Source: Winslowiella toletana (GTDB taxonomy: Bacteria; Pseudomonadota; Gammaproteobacteria; Enterobacterales; Enterobacteriaceae). From it: a stretch of DNA of 64,000 bases. Below, one piece after another: positions 1 to 8,711 of the stretch (position 1 is the stretch's first letter; every line of letters starts with the position of its first letter). The notes under the pieces are model-generated. The model was not told the origin of the DNA. It saw only the letters and a list, made by a program, of their open reading frames with translations, and did no database searches. Location of the stretch: positions 4,960,001 to 5,024,000 of the forward strand of contig NZ_JAGGMQ010000001.1 in the NCBI RefSeq assembly GCF_017875465.1. Direction: 5' to 3'. A program made the position numbers and the translations under genes.

Positions 1-1133
1 AGTACCGCCGCCAGATCGGATTTACCGGCCAGATACTGCGCATTCAGGATACGTACGCGATTTTGTTGCAGAGGGAGGATGGTTTCCGCCTGACGACGCC
101 ACACCGCATTTGCCGCCTGATATTGCGCCAGCAGCGTATCCAGCTGCGCCTGATGCGCGCGTAGCTGTAAAGTCAGCGCATCGTTCGCCTGCCAGCTGCG
201 GGCGATATCGGCGGCATGATCTTTATCCTGACGGCGCGAAGTAAACAGTGGCAGATCTACCGTTACCATTACGCCAGCCATATCGTCATAGTCGTCGGCG
301 CGTCTGGCGTAATACAGTTCGACGCCAATATCCGGAATCGCCGCAACTGCTGACTGTGCTGACTTCGCCTGCGCAGTTTCGCTTTCGCGCCGCGCCTGGA
401 TAATTTCCGGATGGGTTTCGATGCTTTGTTGCAGGCTCTGCTCGCTGGCGGGCAGTTGCTGATAGCGTGGCCACTCACCGCTGACGCCACCGACCTGTTG
501 CCCGGTCAGCTGGCGCAGCTTGTAACGCGCCAGCGCCACATCACGCGCCGCATTATCCTGCTGATTGTGCATCGCTGACAGTATCAGCTGGCTATCCAGC
601 AGCATGCTGGCGCTACTCCTGCCCGCAGCCAGCGCGGCGTGCTGCGCTAAAATCTGTCGGTTACTCTCCGTCACCAGTTTATTTACCGCCGCATAACCCT
701 GCAGCGAAAGCGCTAACGCCAGCCATGCCTGCGCCGTTTCCCGTTGCAGGCTGGCGATCATCACCGCCTGACCGGCAGCGGTTTGCTGCGCCTCGGCGTG
801 AATAACGGCGGCTTTTTTCTCGCGTTTAGTACTGCTGACATAATCCTGCATAACACCAACGCGCTGCATGGTCATGCCTTCGCGCGTCAGGCGATGCGCA
901 TTGCTGCCGCCCAGCGGCAGATTTTCGATGCCGAATTTGAGTTTAGGATCGGGCAGTTGCATGGCGGACTCGGCCATGTTGTTCAGGGCATTGACCTGAT
1001 GACGGTTAGCGGACAGTTCGGCTGAAAAGTGTTGCGCCAGCCTGAGGGATTGTTCCAGTGACAGATCCGCAGACCAGACCACTGGCGCAACCACGGCAAA
1101 AAGTATCCCGAACAGGATTTTTGCGTGCTGCAT
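1..1133 (-). CDS. TolC-family outer membrane efflux protein (3' end cut by window edge)
   Basis: The reading frame is open from an ATG at 1133 to the window edge, about 377 residues. It begins with a signal peptide (hydrophobic residues 5-18, likely cleavage after WSA), followed by long alanine/glutamine-rich helices typical of the periplasmic barrel of outer membrane factors (DLSLEQSLRLAQHFSAEL near the start, ESNRQILAQHAAL in the middle). Such proteins form the outer membrane channel of tripartite pumps. The closest type in my reading is the CusC-like or CzcC-like factor of metal RND pumps, supported by the small Cys/His-rich exported gene immediately upstream. The adaptor and pump genes would lie beyond the left edge. 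The substrate is not visible. Confidence 0.85.
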   Translation of the reverse strand, partial: MQHAKILFGILFAVVAPVVWSADLSLEQSLRLAQHFSAELSANRHQVNALNNMAESAMQLPDPKLKFGIENLPLGGSNAHRLTREGMTMQRVGVMQDYVSSTKREKKAAVIHAEAQQTAAGQAVMIASLQRETAQAWLALALSLQGYAAVNKLVTESNRQILAQHAALAAGRSSASMLLDSQLILSAMHNQQDNAARDVALARYKLRQLTGQQVGGVSGEWPRYQQLPASEQSLQQSIETHPEIIQARRESETAQAKSAQSAVAAIPDIGVELYYARRADDYDDMAGVMVTVDLPLFTSRRQDKDHAADIARSWQANDALTLQLRAHQAQLDTLLAQYQAANAVWRRQAETILPLQQNRVRILNAQYLAGKSDLAAV

Positions 1134-1191
1134 AGGTTATCTCCAGAAAAGAGTAAGTTGATTAAAACTGATTAACTCACTGATTTTCTGG

Positions 1192-1584
1192 TTATTCTCT
1201 GAAACGACAGAAGCGGATCTCGGCGGGGGGACCGGTGACCGGCGGACGCAGCCAGTCGAACTGAAATTTCTTCGCCGCGACATCACAAACCGCCAGGCGT
1301 AGCCCCGGGTCGGCAGCGACTGCCACCATATGCAGTGAAGGATGATCATCCGGCGACAGGTCGGGCGCGCAGTGTTTATCGCACAGCGGCGTTTGCGTCA
1401 GCATATGCTGGTTGTGCTGCTGCTCGCTGGCAACCGCCATACAGCTAAAAGCGATGGCGCAGTGATGGGATGCCAGTGCTAACTGGGCGCTAAATAACAG
1501 CCAGCACCAAACGCAAAGCAGGATTAACCGTCGCTTCTTTCTGCGCATCAGTGATATGACGATATTTATTAAGCGCCTGAACAT
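1192..1584 (-). CDS. small Cys/His-rich exported protein, possible metal-resistance accessory
   Basis: This encodes 130 residues. An N-terminal basic stretch and hydrophobic segment (LILLCVWCWLLFSAQLALAS) look like a signal peptide. The mature part carries several histidines and cysteines (HHCAIAFSC, CDKHC, a C-terminal FCRF) that could bind a metal. The start at 1584 is preceded by AGGTGA at good spacing; an internal Met at 1548 would give a more classical signal peptide but has no clear ribosome binding site. It lies 58 bases upstream of the TolC-family gene on the same strand, so it is probably first in that operon. It resembles the small copper-associated DUF2946/CopL-like proteins only in general character; I do not recognise the family with certainty. 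Confidence 0.6.
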   Translation of the reverse strand: MFRRLINIVISLMRRKKRRLILLCVWCWLLFSAQLALASHHCAIAFSCMAVASEQQHNQHMLTQTPLCDKHCAPDLSPDDHPSLHMVAVAADPGLRLAVCDVAAKKFQFDWLRPPVTGPPAEIRFCRFRE

Positions 1585-1692
1585 GCTTGTTCACCTGCAT
1601 AAAACACCGGTGAATTATAGACACGGTTATTTTTTTAAATAAAGGCAAATGTCTGGTTAACAAAGGAAATTAGCGATTACTTTTAACATTAA

Positions 1693-1715
1693 CGCCTGAT
1701 AATTAATATCAGGCG
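1693..1715 (-). terminator. hairpin after the aminotransferase operon
   Basis: Perfect 8-bp arms CGCCTGAT and ATCAGGCG enclose a 7-base loop. It sits 45 bases past the stop of the leftward aminotransferase gene and before the metal-efflux operon. The following T content is modest (TTAATGTTAAAAG), so it is only a probable terminator. Confidence 0.5.
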
Positions 1716-1759
1716 CCAGAATGTCGCAGCTGTTTTACTTTATTTCTAATATTAAGTAA

Positions 1760-3070
1760 TTAACTTAACTCATCCAGCACCCTGTCCAGCACGCGCAGGA
1801 AAATATCGGCGTGTTCGCGGTTAAACGGTAACGGTGGACGGATCTTAAGAATATTGGCGGCCGGACCGGCACTACTGACCAGTACACCATTGTCACGCAT
1901 CAGATTCACCACTGCGCTGGCCATTTCGCCATCCGGCGTTTGCTGGCCGTCATCCTGCACCAGTTCGAGCGCAAGAAACAGTCCGGCGCCTCTGACGTCA
2001 CCCACCGCGCGGTACTTCTGTTGCAGACTGCGCATGCCGGCCAGCATATATTCGCCGGTGCGGACGGCGTTCTCCATCAGCTGCTCTTCTTCGATAATAT
2101 CCAGCACCGCAGTAGCCGCGGCAATCGAGATATGGTTAGCGCCAAAGGTGTTGAAATAGCGTGCGCTCTCGGCAAATTTACGCTGTATCTCCTCTTTAAA
2201 CAGCGTGGCGGCAATCGGCAGACCATTGCCCATTGGCTTACCAATCACCACCATATCCGGCACAATGCCGTGACGCTGGAAGCCCCACATATGCGAGCCG
2301 GTCCGGCCAAAGCCGGGCTGTACTTCGTCGGCGATATAGAGCGCGCCGTGGCCGTGCACCACCTCAAGAGTTTGCTGCAGAAACCCTGCCGGTTCGGTAA
2401 AAATGCCATCGCTGGAAAAGATGCCATCCGCAATAAACGCTGCTGGCTTAATGCCTCGACGGCGCAGAAAAGCAAAGGCGCTGGCGACATCGGTCGCCAG
2501 CTGCTTAGCCACGTCCCCGCCTGCTGCCCGGTAACTGTCGGGCGCTGGCACGGTGACCACATGCTGACCCAGCGCCACATTTTCGCCCAGCGAGGGAGAA
2601 ATCTCCGCCGCCGCCGCTGTGACGCCATGATAGGCGTTGGCAGTGATCACAATACCGCTGCCGCCGGTGTGACTGCGGGCGATACGCAGCGCCAGATCCA
2701 CCGCTTCACTGCCGGTACAGGTATACATAATACGGTTGATCGCCGCCGGAAAGGTTGCCAGCAGACGTTCGGAATAGTTAAGCACCTGCTCGCCCAGATA
2801 GCGGGTATGGGTATTCAGCTGCGCCGCCTGCGCAGCGATCGCCGCCACCACTTGCGGGTGACAGTGTCCGACCGAAGGCACATTGTTATAGGCGTCAAGC
2901 AAGGCATTGCCCGCATCGTCATACAGCCATACCCCTTCCGCCCGCACCGGATGCAGCGGCTGCTGGTAGAACAGCCGATAGGATGGCCCCAGCAACGCCT
3001 GGCGGCGTGCGACCAGCGCGCGGGTTTTCGCTGATGGTTCGCCAGCAGCGATATTAATCTTTTGCTTCAT
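1760..3070 (-). CDS. class III aminotransferase-fold enzyme, ammoniophospholyase-like (copy 1)
   Basis: 436 residues; start set at 3070 because GAGGAAA lies just upstream and the preceding kinase stop is 1 base away. It is a fold-type I PLP enzyme: CTGSE near 118-122, IADEV with the PLP-ring aspartate about 248, and the PLP lysine about 278 in IGKPMGNG. The start (GPSYRLFY, YNNVPSVGHCHP) and end (DVRGAGLFLALEL, KIRPPLPF) resemble the human AGXT2L1/AGXT2L2 enzymes, which eliminate ammonia and phosphate from phosphoethanolamine or 5-phosphohydroxylysine. The adjoining APH-fold kinase fits that chemistry. An oddity is NTFGANHIS where relatives, including the second copy at 25.4 kb, have [10 protein letters not shown] true transaminase role cannot be excluded. 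Confidence 0.85.
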   Translation of the reverse strand: MKQKINIAAGEPSAKTRALVARRQALLGPSYRLFYQQPLHPVRAEGVWLYDDAGNALLDAYNNVPSVGHCHPQVVAAIAAQAAQLNTHTRYLGEQVLNYSERLLATFPAAINRIMYTCTGSEAVDLALRIARSHTGGSGIVITANAYHGVTAAAAEISPSLGENVALGQHVVTVPAPDSYRAAGGDVAKQLATDVASAFAFLRRRGIKPAAFIADGIFSSDGIFTEPAGFLQQTLEVVHGHGALYIADEVQPGFGRTGSHMWGFQRHGIVPDMVVIGKPMGNGLPIAATLFKEEIQRKFAESARYFNTFGANHISIAAATAVLDIIEEEQLMENAVRTGEYMLAGMRSLQQKYRAVGDVRGAGLFLALELVQDDGQQTPDGEMASAVVNLMRDNGVLVSSAGPAANILKIRPPLPFNREHADIFLRVLDRVLDELS

Positions 3071-3071
3071 C

Positions 3072-4142
3072 TCAGTTTCCTCGGCAGGCGGCGGTAAAAC
3101 GTGCAAGGACCTCTTGCGGGGCAATCGCTTCCAGCTGCGCCAGCTGGCTCTCTACCAGCCGGTTATGCCGGGTAAGACGTGCATGCTGCTCCGGGAACAG
3201 CGTGGCGCGCCACTGCGTAATAGTTAAGCGCATCACCATGCGCATCACAATCGCCGGATACAGCAGGTTAATCTCGGTGGCGCTCAGGCTTCTCAGGGTA
3301 GCGTAACCCGCGAGGAAGTCGCAGATATCACTCAGCGCATCCTCACCCGGACCGATCTGATAAGAGGCGGCGATAGCGACATCAAACAGCACCGGCGCAT
3401 GCACCATATCGCCGAAATCGATAATACCGCTGATCTGTTCTGGCTGATCCGCGTCGGTGAGAATGTTTTCAATATTGAAATCATTATGAATCACCTGCAT
3501 CGGCAGCTCTGCCATCACCGGCAGCACCTGCTTTTCAAAACGCTTAAGGGCGTGTTCCAGAGTGTGACGGCAAGCGGTATCGCCAAACGAAGGCAGTAAC
3601 TCACGCATCGCGCTGGCATGTGACATATCCCAGGTAATACGGTGATGCGCCGCCGGATGGTGAAAACTTTGCAGCGCATTTTGCAGACGCGCCAGCATTA
3701 CGCCGACGTTATAGCGTTGTGCTGCCGATGGCAGCGCACGGCGCTGTGCAATGCCGGGCAGAAACGTGACTAAACGTACGCTGCGCTGCTGGCCCGATTT
3801 ATCGGTAATCAGATGATTGGCTTCGCCCTCCAGCGTGGCAATCACCCGCTGGACAGGAATGCCGCCATCCACCTGCTCCACATGCTGTAAAGCGGCGCTG
3901 TGCATGGCCGAAACCGCCGGATCTTCCGCCGGACTGAGGATCTTCAGCAGGTACTCGCGCCCCTGTTGCAGGGTTAAACGATAATTGGAATCCTTCTCTC
4001 CCCATAACCATTCCGCACGGCCATCAAAACCATAAACTCTGCGGGCAATCGCCTCGGCTTCAGCGGCCTGCACAATCACCGCACTGGTTGTCAGCTCTGC
4101 TCCCATCGCCGCGCCCCTCTCGGGGGCTGTCGGTGCTGTCAT
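3072..4142 (-). CDS. APH-fold small-molecule kinase, hydroxylysine kinase-like (copy 1)
   Basis: 356 residues from an ATG at 4142 with AGGAG upstream. Aminoglycoside phosphotransferase/choline kinase fold: a nucleotide-binding segment with ATP lysine in YLLKIL (about 67), the catalytic loop HNDFNIENIL at 219-228 with base Asp221, and the metal-binding IDFGD at 241-245. Proteins of this fold phosphorylate hydroxyl groups of small molecules. Eukaryotic hydroxylysine kinase belongs here, and bacterial proteins fusing this domain to a class III aminotransferase are known. Its stop is 1 base from the start of the ammoniophospholyase-like gene, so the two are translationally coupled. The likely role is to phosphorylate an amino alcohol that the next enzyme cleaves. 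Not expected to be an antibiotic resistance gene. Confidence 0.85.
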   Translation of the reverse strand: MTAPTAPERGAAMGAELTTSAVIVQAAEAEAIARRVYGFDGRAEWLWGEKDSNYRLTLQQGREYLLKILSPAEDPAVSAMHSAALQHVEQVDGGIPVQRVIATLEGEANHLITDKSGQQRSVRLVTFLPGIAQRRALPSAAQRYNVGVMLARLQNALQSFHHPAAHHRITWDMSHASAMRELLPSFGDTACRHTLEHALKRFEKQVLPVMAELPMQVIHNDFNIENILTDADQPEQISGIIDFGDMVHAPVLFDVAIAASYQIGPGEDALSDICDFLAGYATLRSLSATEINLLYPAIVMRMVMRLTITQWRATLFPEQHARLTRHNRLVESQLAQLEAIAPQEVLARFTAACRGN

Positions 4143-4171
4143 TGGGTTATCTCCTGTCATTTTTAGCACGA

Positions 4172-4209
4172 GTCTGGTCGTCCCTTCGCGAAAAGGGATC
4201 GAACCAGAC
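4172..4209 (-). repeat. two-part hairpin inside the operon, between amidase and kinase
   Basis: Outer arms GTCTGGT (4172-4178) and ACCAGAC (4203-4209) and inner arms TCCCTT (4181-4186) and AAGGGA (4193-4198) make a long hairpin in the 74-base gap between amidase and kinase. No T tract follows on the transcribed strand, so it is not a classic terminator. It may stabilise or process the mRNA or set the ratio of upstream to downstream products. Confidence 0.5.
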
Positions 4210-4216
4210 CGGGTTA

Positions 4217-5644
4217 TTATTGGTGCAGTGGCGTACTGATAAAAGCTTCAGGCCAGGCTGCCTGATACGCAGCGGCCAGCTTCAGTACAATATCGTCACG
4301 ATAACGGGCGCCGACAAATTGCAGGCCAACCGGCAAACCGGACTGGTCGAAACCGCAGGAGACGGAGACCGCGGGTTGTCCGGTCATATTAAAAGGATAG
4401 GTAAACGGCGACCAGTCAGACCAGTCTTTACCTTCCTCGCCGCCCGGGAAATCCACTCCCGCTTCGAAGGCGGTCAGCGGCATGGTCGGCAGCATCAGCG
4501 CGTCATATTTTTCATGGAACTGCGCCATAGTCACTTTCAGATCGGCGCGCACCTGTTCGGCGGCAATATAGTCACGAGTACCCAGCGCCTTCGCCTTTTC
4601 ACAAATGGTCAGCAACCCCGGATCCATCAGGCTTTTCTGCTGCGCCGTCAGCTTCAGCTGCTCCAGGGTATAAGCCTCGGCGGCATACCATAGCGCCAGC
4701 ATTGCATCCTGCGGATCGCTAAAGCCCGGATCGACCTCTTCAACAATCGCCCCCATCTCACTTAACCGGCGCGCGGCGCGTTCCACTGCCGCAGCCACAT
4801 CCGGCTGTACGCTGGCAAAACCGAGATTGCGGCTGTAGCCGATGCGCATGCCTTTTACCGAGGCGTTTTTAATTGCCGCTACCCAGTCGGGTACCTGATC
4901 AGGACAGGAGCCATAACGGGCTGACGCCGTCGGCCCGGTGGTAGCATTAAGAAACAGCGCCGCATCTTCAACGGTACGGGTTAACGGCCCGCGGTGCGCC
5001 AGCTCCATCAGTGGCGTAACGGTATCCGCCGGGATCCAGCCGTAGGTCGGTTTAATGCCAAAGATGCCGCAGAACGAAGCCGGAATGCGGATCGAACCTG
5101 CGCCGTCGGAGCCTTCGTGCAGCACCCCCATATTCAGCGCCGCCGCCACCGCCGCGCCGCCGGAAGAGCCGCCGGAGGCGCGATCGGTACGCCATGGGTT
5201 GAGGGTATTACCAAACGCCGGACCATGAGTAACACCCTTCCAGCCAAATTCCGGTGAGGCGGTGGTGCCAAGGATCGTGACCCCGGCAGCGCGCAGGCGC
5301 TGCATAATCAGGAACTCTTTCTCCGACGGCTGCGTCGAACCCAGCGCCGAACCACGACGCCACGGAATGCCCTTCACCGGGGTTAACTCTTTAATGGTGG
5401 TCGGCGCGCCATCCAGCGGGCTTAACTGCTGGTCTTTCTGCCAGCGCGCTTCGGACGCTTTTGCCTCTGCCAGCGCCAGCTCCGGCACCACATATGCAAA
5501 AGCATTAACCTGCGGGTTAAAACGCTCTATACGATCGAGCGCGGCCTGTGCGGCCTCTACTGGCGAGGCTTTGCCACTGGCAAACAGTGCCGACAGTTCG
5601 GCGGCGGTCATTTCACCCAGATCGGTTTTTTCGGTGAGACTCAT
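4217..5644 (-). CDS. amidase (amidase signature family)
   Basis: 475 residues. The amidase signature region is clear: Lys85 in TTIKELTPVKG, the glycine/serine stretch ASGGSSGGAAVAAAL around 156-170, and the nucleophile serine about 184 in DGAGSIRIPAS, together forming the Ser-cisSer-Lys triad. These enzymes hydrolyse carboxamide bonds; members include fatty-acid amide hydrolase, 6-aminohexanoate cyclic dimer hydrolase and GatA. No GatB or GatC partner is nearby, so this is a catabolic amidase. It is cytoplasmic (no signal peptide), 15 bases after the omega-aminotransferase in the same leftward operon, and would act on a substrate brought in by the ABC importer. The precise substrate is unknown. 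Confidence 0.9.
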   Translation of the reverse strand: MSLTEKTDLGEMTAAELSALFASGKASPVEAAQAALDRIERFNPQVNAFAYVVPELALAEAKASEARWQKDQQLSPLDGAPTTIKELTPVKGIPWRRGSALGSTQPSEKEFLIMQRLRAAGVTILGTTASPEFGWKGVTHGPAFGNTLNPWRTDRASGGSSGGAAVAAALNMGVLHEGSDGAGSIRIPASFCGIFGIKPTYGWIPADTVTPLMELAHRGPLTRTVEDAALFLNATTGPTASARYGSCPDQVPDWVAAIKNASVKGMRIGYSRNLGFASVQPDVAAAVERAARRLSEMGAIVEEVDPGFSDPQDAMLALWYAAEAYTLEQLKLTAQQKSLMDPGLLTICEKAKALGTRDYIAAEQVRADLKVTMAQFHEKYDALMLPTMPLTAFEAGVDFPGGEEGKDWSDWSPFTYPFNMTGQPAVSVSCGFDQSGLPVGLQFVGARYRDDIVLKLAAAYQAAWPEAFISTPLHQ

Positions 5645-5659
5645 AACGGGCTGCTCCGG

Positions 5660-7006
5660 TTATTGTGATTCAGCAAGACGATTAAGCGCACGGCTAACGC
5701 CAGCGAACATTTCACTAATCTGCTGCTCAGTGATAATCAATGGCGGGCAAAAACAGATCGCCTCACCGATATTGCGCACCATCACCCCTTCCGCCTGACA
5801 GGCGGTTTTCAGCGCGGCGGCGGCGATACCGGCTCCGGCGGACCATGGCTTTATCTCCAGCGCGCCGATCAAACCGACACCGCGCGACGAATGCGCCAGT
5901 GGATGTTCAGCAAGGGCGCTGAGTCCGGCGAGGAAATGCGATTCCATGCGCGCCGCATGGCCCACCAGATCGCGTTCGAGAATAATCTTGATATTTTCCA
6001 CAGCGACGGCGGTCGCCACCGGATGACCGGAGGCGGTAAAGCCATGGCCGAAGGTGCCCTGACGGACGGATTCATCGGCAATGGGTTGATAGACGGCGTC
6101 ATTCAGCAGCACCGCCGACAGCGGCATATAGGATGAGGAGATCTGTTTGGAGAGCACCATCATATCCGGTTCAATGCCGTAGGTTTCGCAGGCAAACAGC
6201 TTACCGGTGCGGCCAAAACCGGTAATCACCTCATCGGCGACAAACAGGATGTCATATTTGCGCAGAATGGCCTGCACCCCCTGCCAGTAACCCGCAGGTG
6301 GCAGCAGCACCCCGCCCGCACCCATTACCGGTTCGCCCCAGAAAGCGGCAATGGTGTCCGCGCCCTCTTTCAGGATCAGGCTCTCAAGGTCGTTCAGCAT
6401 CCGTGCGGTAAAGCTGGCTTCGCTCTCTCCAGGCTCTGCAAAATGCACATATGACGGGCAGGACGTGTGGATCATGCGATCCAGCGGCAAATCGAAGCTC
6501 TGATGATTACGTGCGATGCCGGTAATCGACGCGGCGGCGATGGTAACGCCGTGATAGCCCTTAATACGTCCGATGATTTTCTTTTTAGCGGGTTTGCCCA
6601 GCGCATTTGAGCGATACCAGACCATTTTGCAGGCGAGGTCATTGGCTTCCGAACCGGAAGAGGTGAAATGCACTTTTGACATCGGTACCGGCGCCAGCCT
6701 GATCAGCAGCTCAGCCAGATCGACCGACGGACCGTGAGTTTTATCGTTAAATGTATGATAATACGGCAGCTTCGCCATCTGTTTTGCCGCCGCCGCTACC
6801 AGTCGTGGCTCACCAAAGCCCAGCGCCACCGACCACAACCCCGCCATCGCTTCGATATAGCGTTTACCCTGATTGTCTGTGACATAGATACCATCACCGC
6901 TTTCGATAACCAGACCGCCGGTCTTCTCATACTGGCGTAAATCCGTATTCTGATGCATCTGAAAAGCGATATCGCGGCCTTCAATCGAATCTGAGGGAAA
7001 TGTCAT
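5660..7006 (-). CDS. class III omega-aminotransferase
   Basis: 448 residues. PLP fold-type I, class [13 protein letters not shown] at 117-125, the YHG motif about 151-153, FVADEV with Asp258, and the PLP lysine about 287 in VLSKQIS, followed by FGHGFTASGHP. This subgroup (omega-amino acid:pyruvate and related transaminases) moves the terminal amino group of diamines or omega-amino acids to pyruvate or 2-oxoglutarate. It differs clearly from the ammoniophospholyase-like enzyme in the same operon, which has GKPMGNG around the lysine. It is flanked by the ABC ATPase gene and the amidase. The aldehyde product could be the substrate of the aldehyde dehydrogenase at the head of the operon (inference). 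Confidence 0.88.
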   Translation of the reverse strand: MTFPSDSIEGRDIAFQMHQNTDLRQYEKTGGLVIESGDGIYVTDNQGKRYIEAMAGLWSVALGFGEPRLVAAAAKQMAKLPYYHTFNDKTHGPSVDLAELLIRLAPVPMSKVHFTSSGSEANDLACKMVWYRSNALGKPAKKKIIGRIKGYHGVTIAAASITGIARNHQSFDLPLDRMIHTSCPSYVHFAEPGESEASFTARMLNDLESLILKEGADTIAAFWGEPVMGAGGVLLPPAGYWQGVQAILRKYDILFVADEVITGFGRTGKLFACETYGIEPDMMVLSKQISSSYMPLSAVLLNDAVYQPIADESVRQGTFGHGFTASGHPVATAVAVENIKIILERDLVGHAARMESHFLAGLSALAEHPLAHSSRGVGLIGALEIKPWSAGAGIAAAALKTACQAEGVMVRNIGEAICFCPPLIITEQQISEMFAGVSRALNRLAESQ

Positions 7007-7038
7007 TAATCACTACTCCGGGTTGAGAATTAAATCGA

Positions 7039-8709
7039 TTAGCTGGCCATCAGCGCTTCTTTGGCGCGTCCGGGGATCGCCGCGATCAGTTTTTGCGTAT
7101 AGGGATGGGCCGGCGCATTAAAGATAGTGCTACCGCTTCCCAGTTCGACCACCTGCCCCTGCTGCATCACCATCACCCGGTCACAGATTTGCGCCGCTAC
7201 CCGCAGGTCGTGGGTAATAAACACCAGTGAAAGATTCAGTTCGGCTTTGAGTCGCGCCAGCAACTCCAGTACCTGCGCCTGAATGGAAACATCCAGCGCG
7301 GAAACCGCTTCGTCGGCAATAATGATTTCCGGGTCCAGCGCCAGCGCACGGGCGATACCGATACGCTGCCGCTGACCGCCGGAAAACTCATGCGGAAAAC
7401 GACTGGCGCCACGGGCATCGAGTCCCACCATCTCCATCAGTTCGGCGGCGCGTTTCATCGCCACTGCATGGTTTTCACCGTAGGCTATCGGCCCGGAGGC
7501 GATAATCCGGCCAACTTTTTCGCGCGGATTAAGTGACGAAAAGGGATCCTGGAATATCATCTGAATACGACGGCGTACCGCACGCAGCGCATCACCTTTC
7601 AGATGCGCCATATCGTTATCGTTCAGCAATACGCGGCCACTGTCCGGATCCTGCAGCCGCACCAGGCAGCGCCCTACCGAAGATTTGCCGGAGCCGCTTT
7701 CGCCGACAATCCCCAGCGTTTCACCGCGACCCAGCGTAAAGCTGACATCCCGTACCGCATGGACGGACTTCGCTTTGGCAAACATCCCATCTTTGATGTG
7801 ATAGGTTTTATTCAGCTGTTCCACCTGCAGCAGGGGTTCACGCTCCACATTCTGCGTGACGCCGCTGGCCGGACGCGGGATCGCGGCAATCAGCTTTCTG
7901 GTATAAGGATGGCCGGGCGACAGCAGCACTTCATCGGCGGTGCCCTGCTCGACAATACGTCCCAGCTGCATAACGGTGACAAAATCAGCAATTTCCGCCA
8001 CCACGCCAAAGTCATGGGTGATAAACATTACCGCCATATTGCGCTTCAGTTGCAGGTCACGGATCAGGTGCAGAATCTGCGCCTGAGTGGTGACGTCCAG
8101 CGCGGTGGTCGGCTCATCGGCGACCAGTACCTGCGGTTCCAGCGCCAGCGCCATCGCAATCACCACACGCTGACGCTGACCGCCGGATAACTGGAAAGGA
8201 TAAGAGATCGCTGCGCGCTGCGGGTCCGGCAGCCCGACCTCGGTTAACAACTCGAGGGCTTTCTGCTTGCGCTGTTTCGCCGTCAGCAAACCGTGGGCGG
8301 CAAATACCTCTTCGATTTGCGCCGAGATTTTCATCAACGGATTCAGCGCCGACATCGGTTCCTGGAAAATCATCGCCACCCGCTGTCCGCGGACCGCATA
8401 CATCGCCTCGGCAGGTTGTGTCAGCAGATCAACTTCCTCCAGCAGAATACGTCCCTGCGCCACCCGCACCGTATCCGGCAGCAGACCCATCAGCGCATTG
8501 GCCGACATCGACTTGCCGGAGCCACTTTCGCCGACCACACATAGCATCTCGCCTGGATGGATTTTAAAACTGACGCGATCCACGGCGTACAGGCGGTCAG
8601 CGCCCTCGGGTAAAGCGATGCTCAGGCGGTCGATATGTACGATCGGCGTGCCGCGATCGATCAGCGCCCCCGGATGAATCACTGGCTCGCTAGCCTGTTG
8701 CTTGCTCAT
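7039..8709 (-). CDS. peptide-type ABC transporter, fused double ATPase
   Basis: About 556 residues with two complete ATPase halves, as in GsiA or a DppD-DppF fusion. Each half has a Walker A (GESGSGKS), a Q loop (IFQEPMSALNP, IFQDPFSSLNP), a signature ([16 protein letters not shown]) and a Walker B/D loop (ADEPTTALD, ADEAVSALD). The oligopeptide-type C-terminal segment HPYTRKLIAAIPRP/HPYTQKLIAAIPG appears after both. A GTG at 8712 overlaps the previous stop, but the ATG at 8709 seems the better start. It energises the importer formed with the two permeases and the binding protein upstream. Confidence 0.93.
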   Translation of the reverse strand: MSKQQASEPVIHPGALIDRGTPIVHIDRLSIALPEGADRLYAVDRVSFKIHPGEMLCVVGESGSGKSMSANALMGLLPDTVRVAQGRILLEEVDLLTQPAEAMYAVRGQRVAMIFQEPMSALNPLMKISAQIEEVFAAHGLLTAKQRKQKALELLTEVGLPDPQRAAISYPFQLSGGQRQRVVIAMALALEPQVLVADEPTTALDVTTQAQILHLIRDLQLKRNMAVMFITHDFGVVAEIADFVTVMQLGRIVEQGTADEVLLSPGHPYTRKLIAAIPRPASGVTQNVEREPLLQVEQLNKTYHIKDGMFAKAKSVHAVRDVSFTLGRGETLGIVGESGSGKSSVGRCLVRLQDPDSGRVLLNDNDMAHLKGDALRAVRRRIQMIFQDPFSSLNPREKVGRIIASGPIAYGENHAVAMKRAAELMEMVGLDARGASRFPHEFSGGQRQRIGIARALALDPEIIIADEAVSALDVSIQAQVLELLARLKAELNLSLVFITHDLRVAAQICDRVMVMQQGQVVELGSGSTIFNAPAHPYTQKLIAAIPGRAKEALMAS

Positions 8710-8711
8710 CA

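Noticed and set aside
1940..3034. 364-codon plus-strand open frame opposite the aminotransferase gene
   Set aside because: It lies fully antisense to a well supported PLP enzyme, has no domain, and is a by-product of codon bias in the real gene.
3072..4142. Kinase as an aminoglycoside resistance gene
   Set aside because: The APH fold is shared by many metabolic kinases, and the tight coupling to a PLP enzyme and a catabolic operon argues for metabolism.
4088..4693. 201-codon plus-strand frame across the kinase start and amidase 3' end
   Set aside because: Antisense to two clear genes, low-complexity composition, no ribosome binding site or motif.
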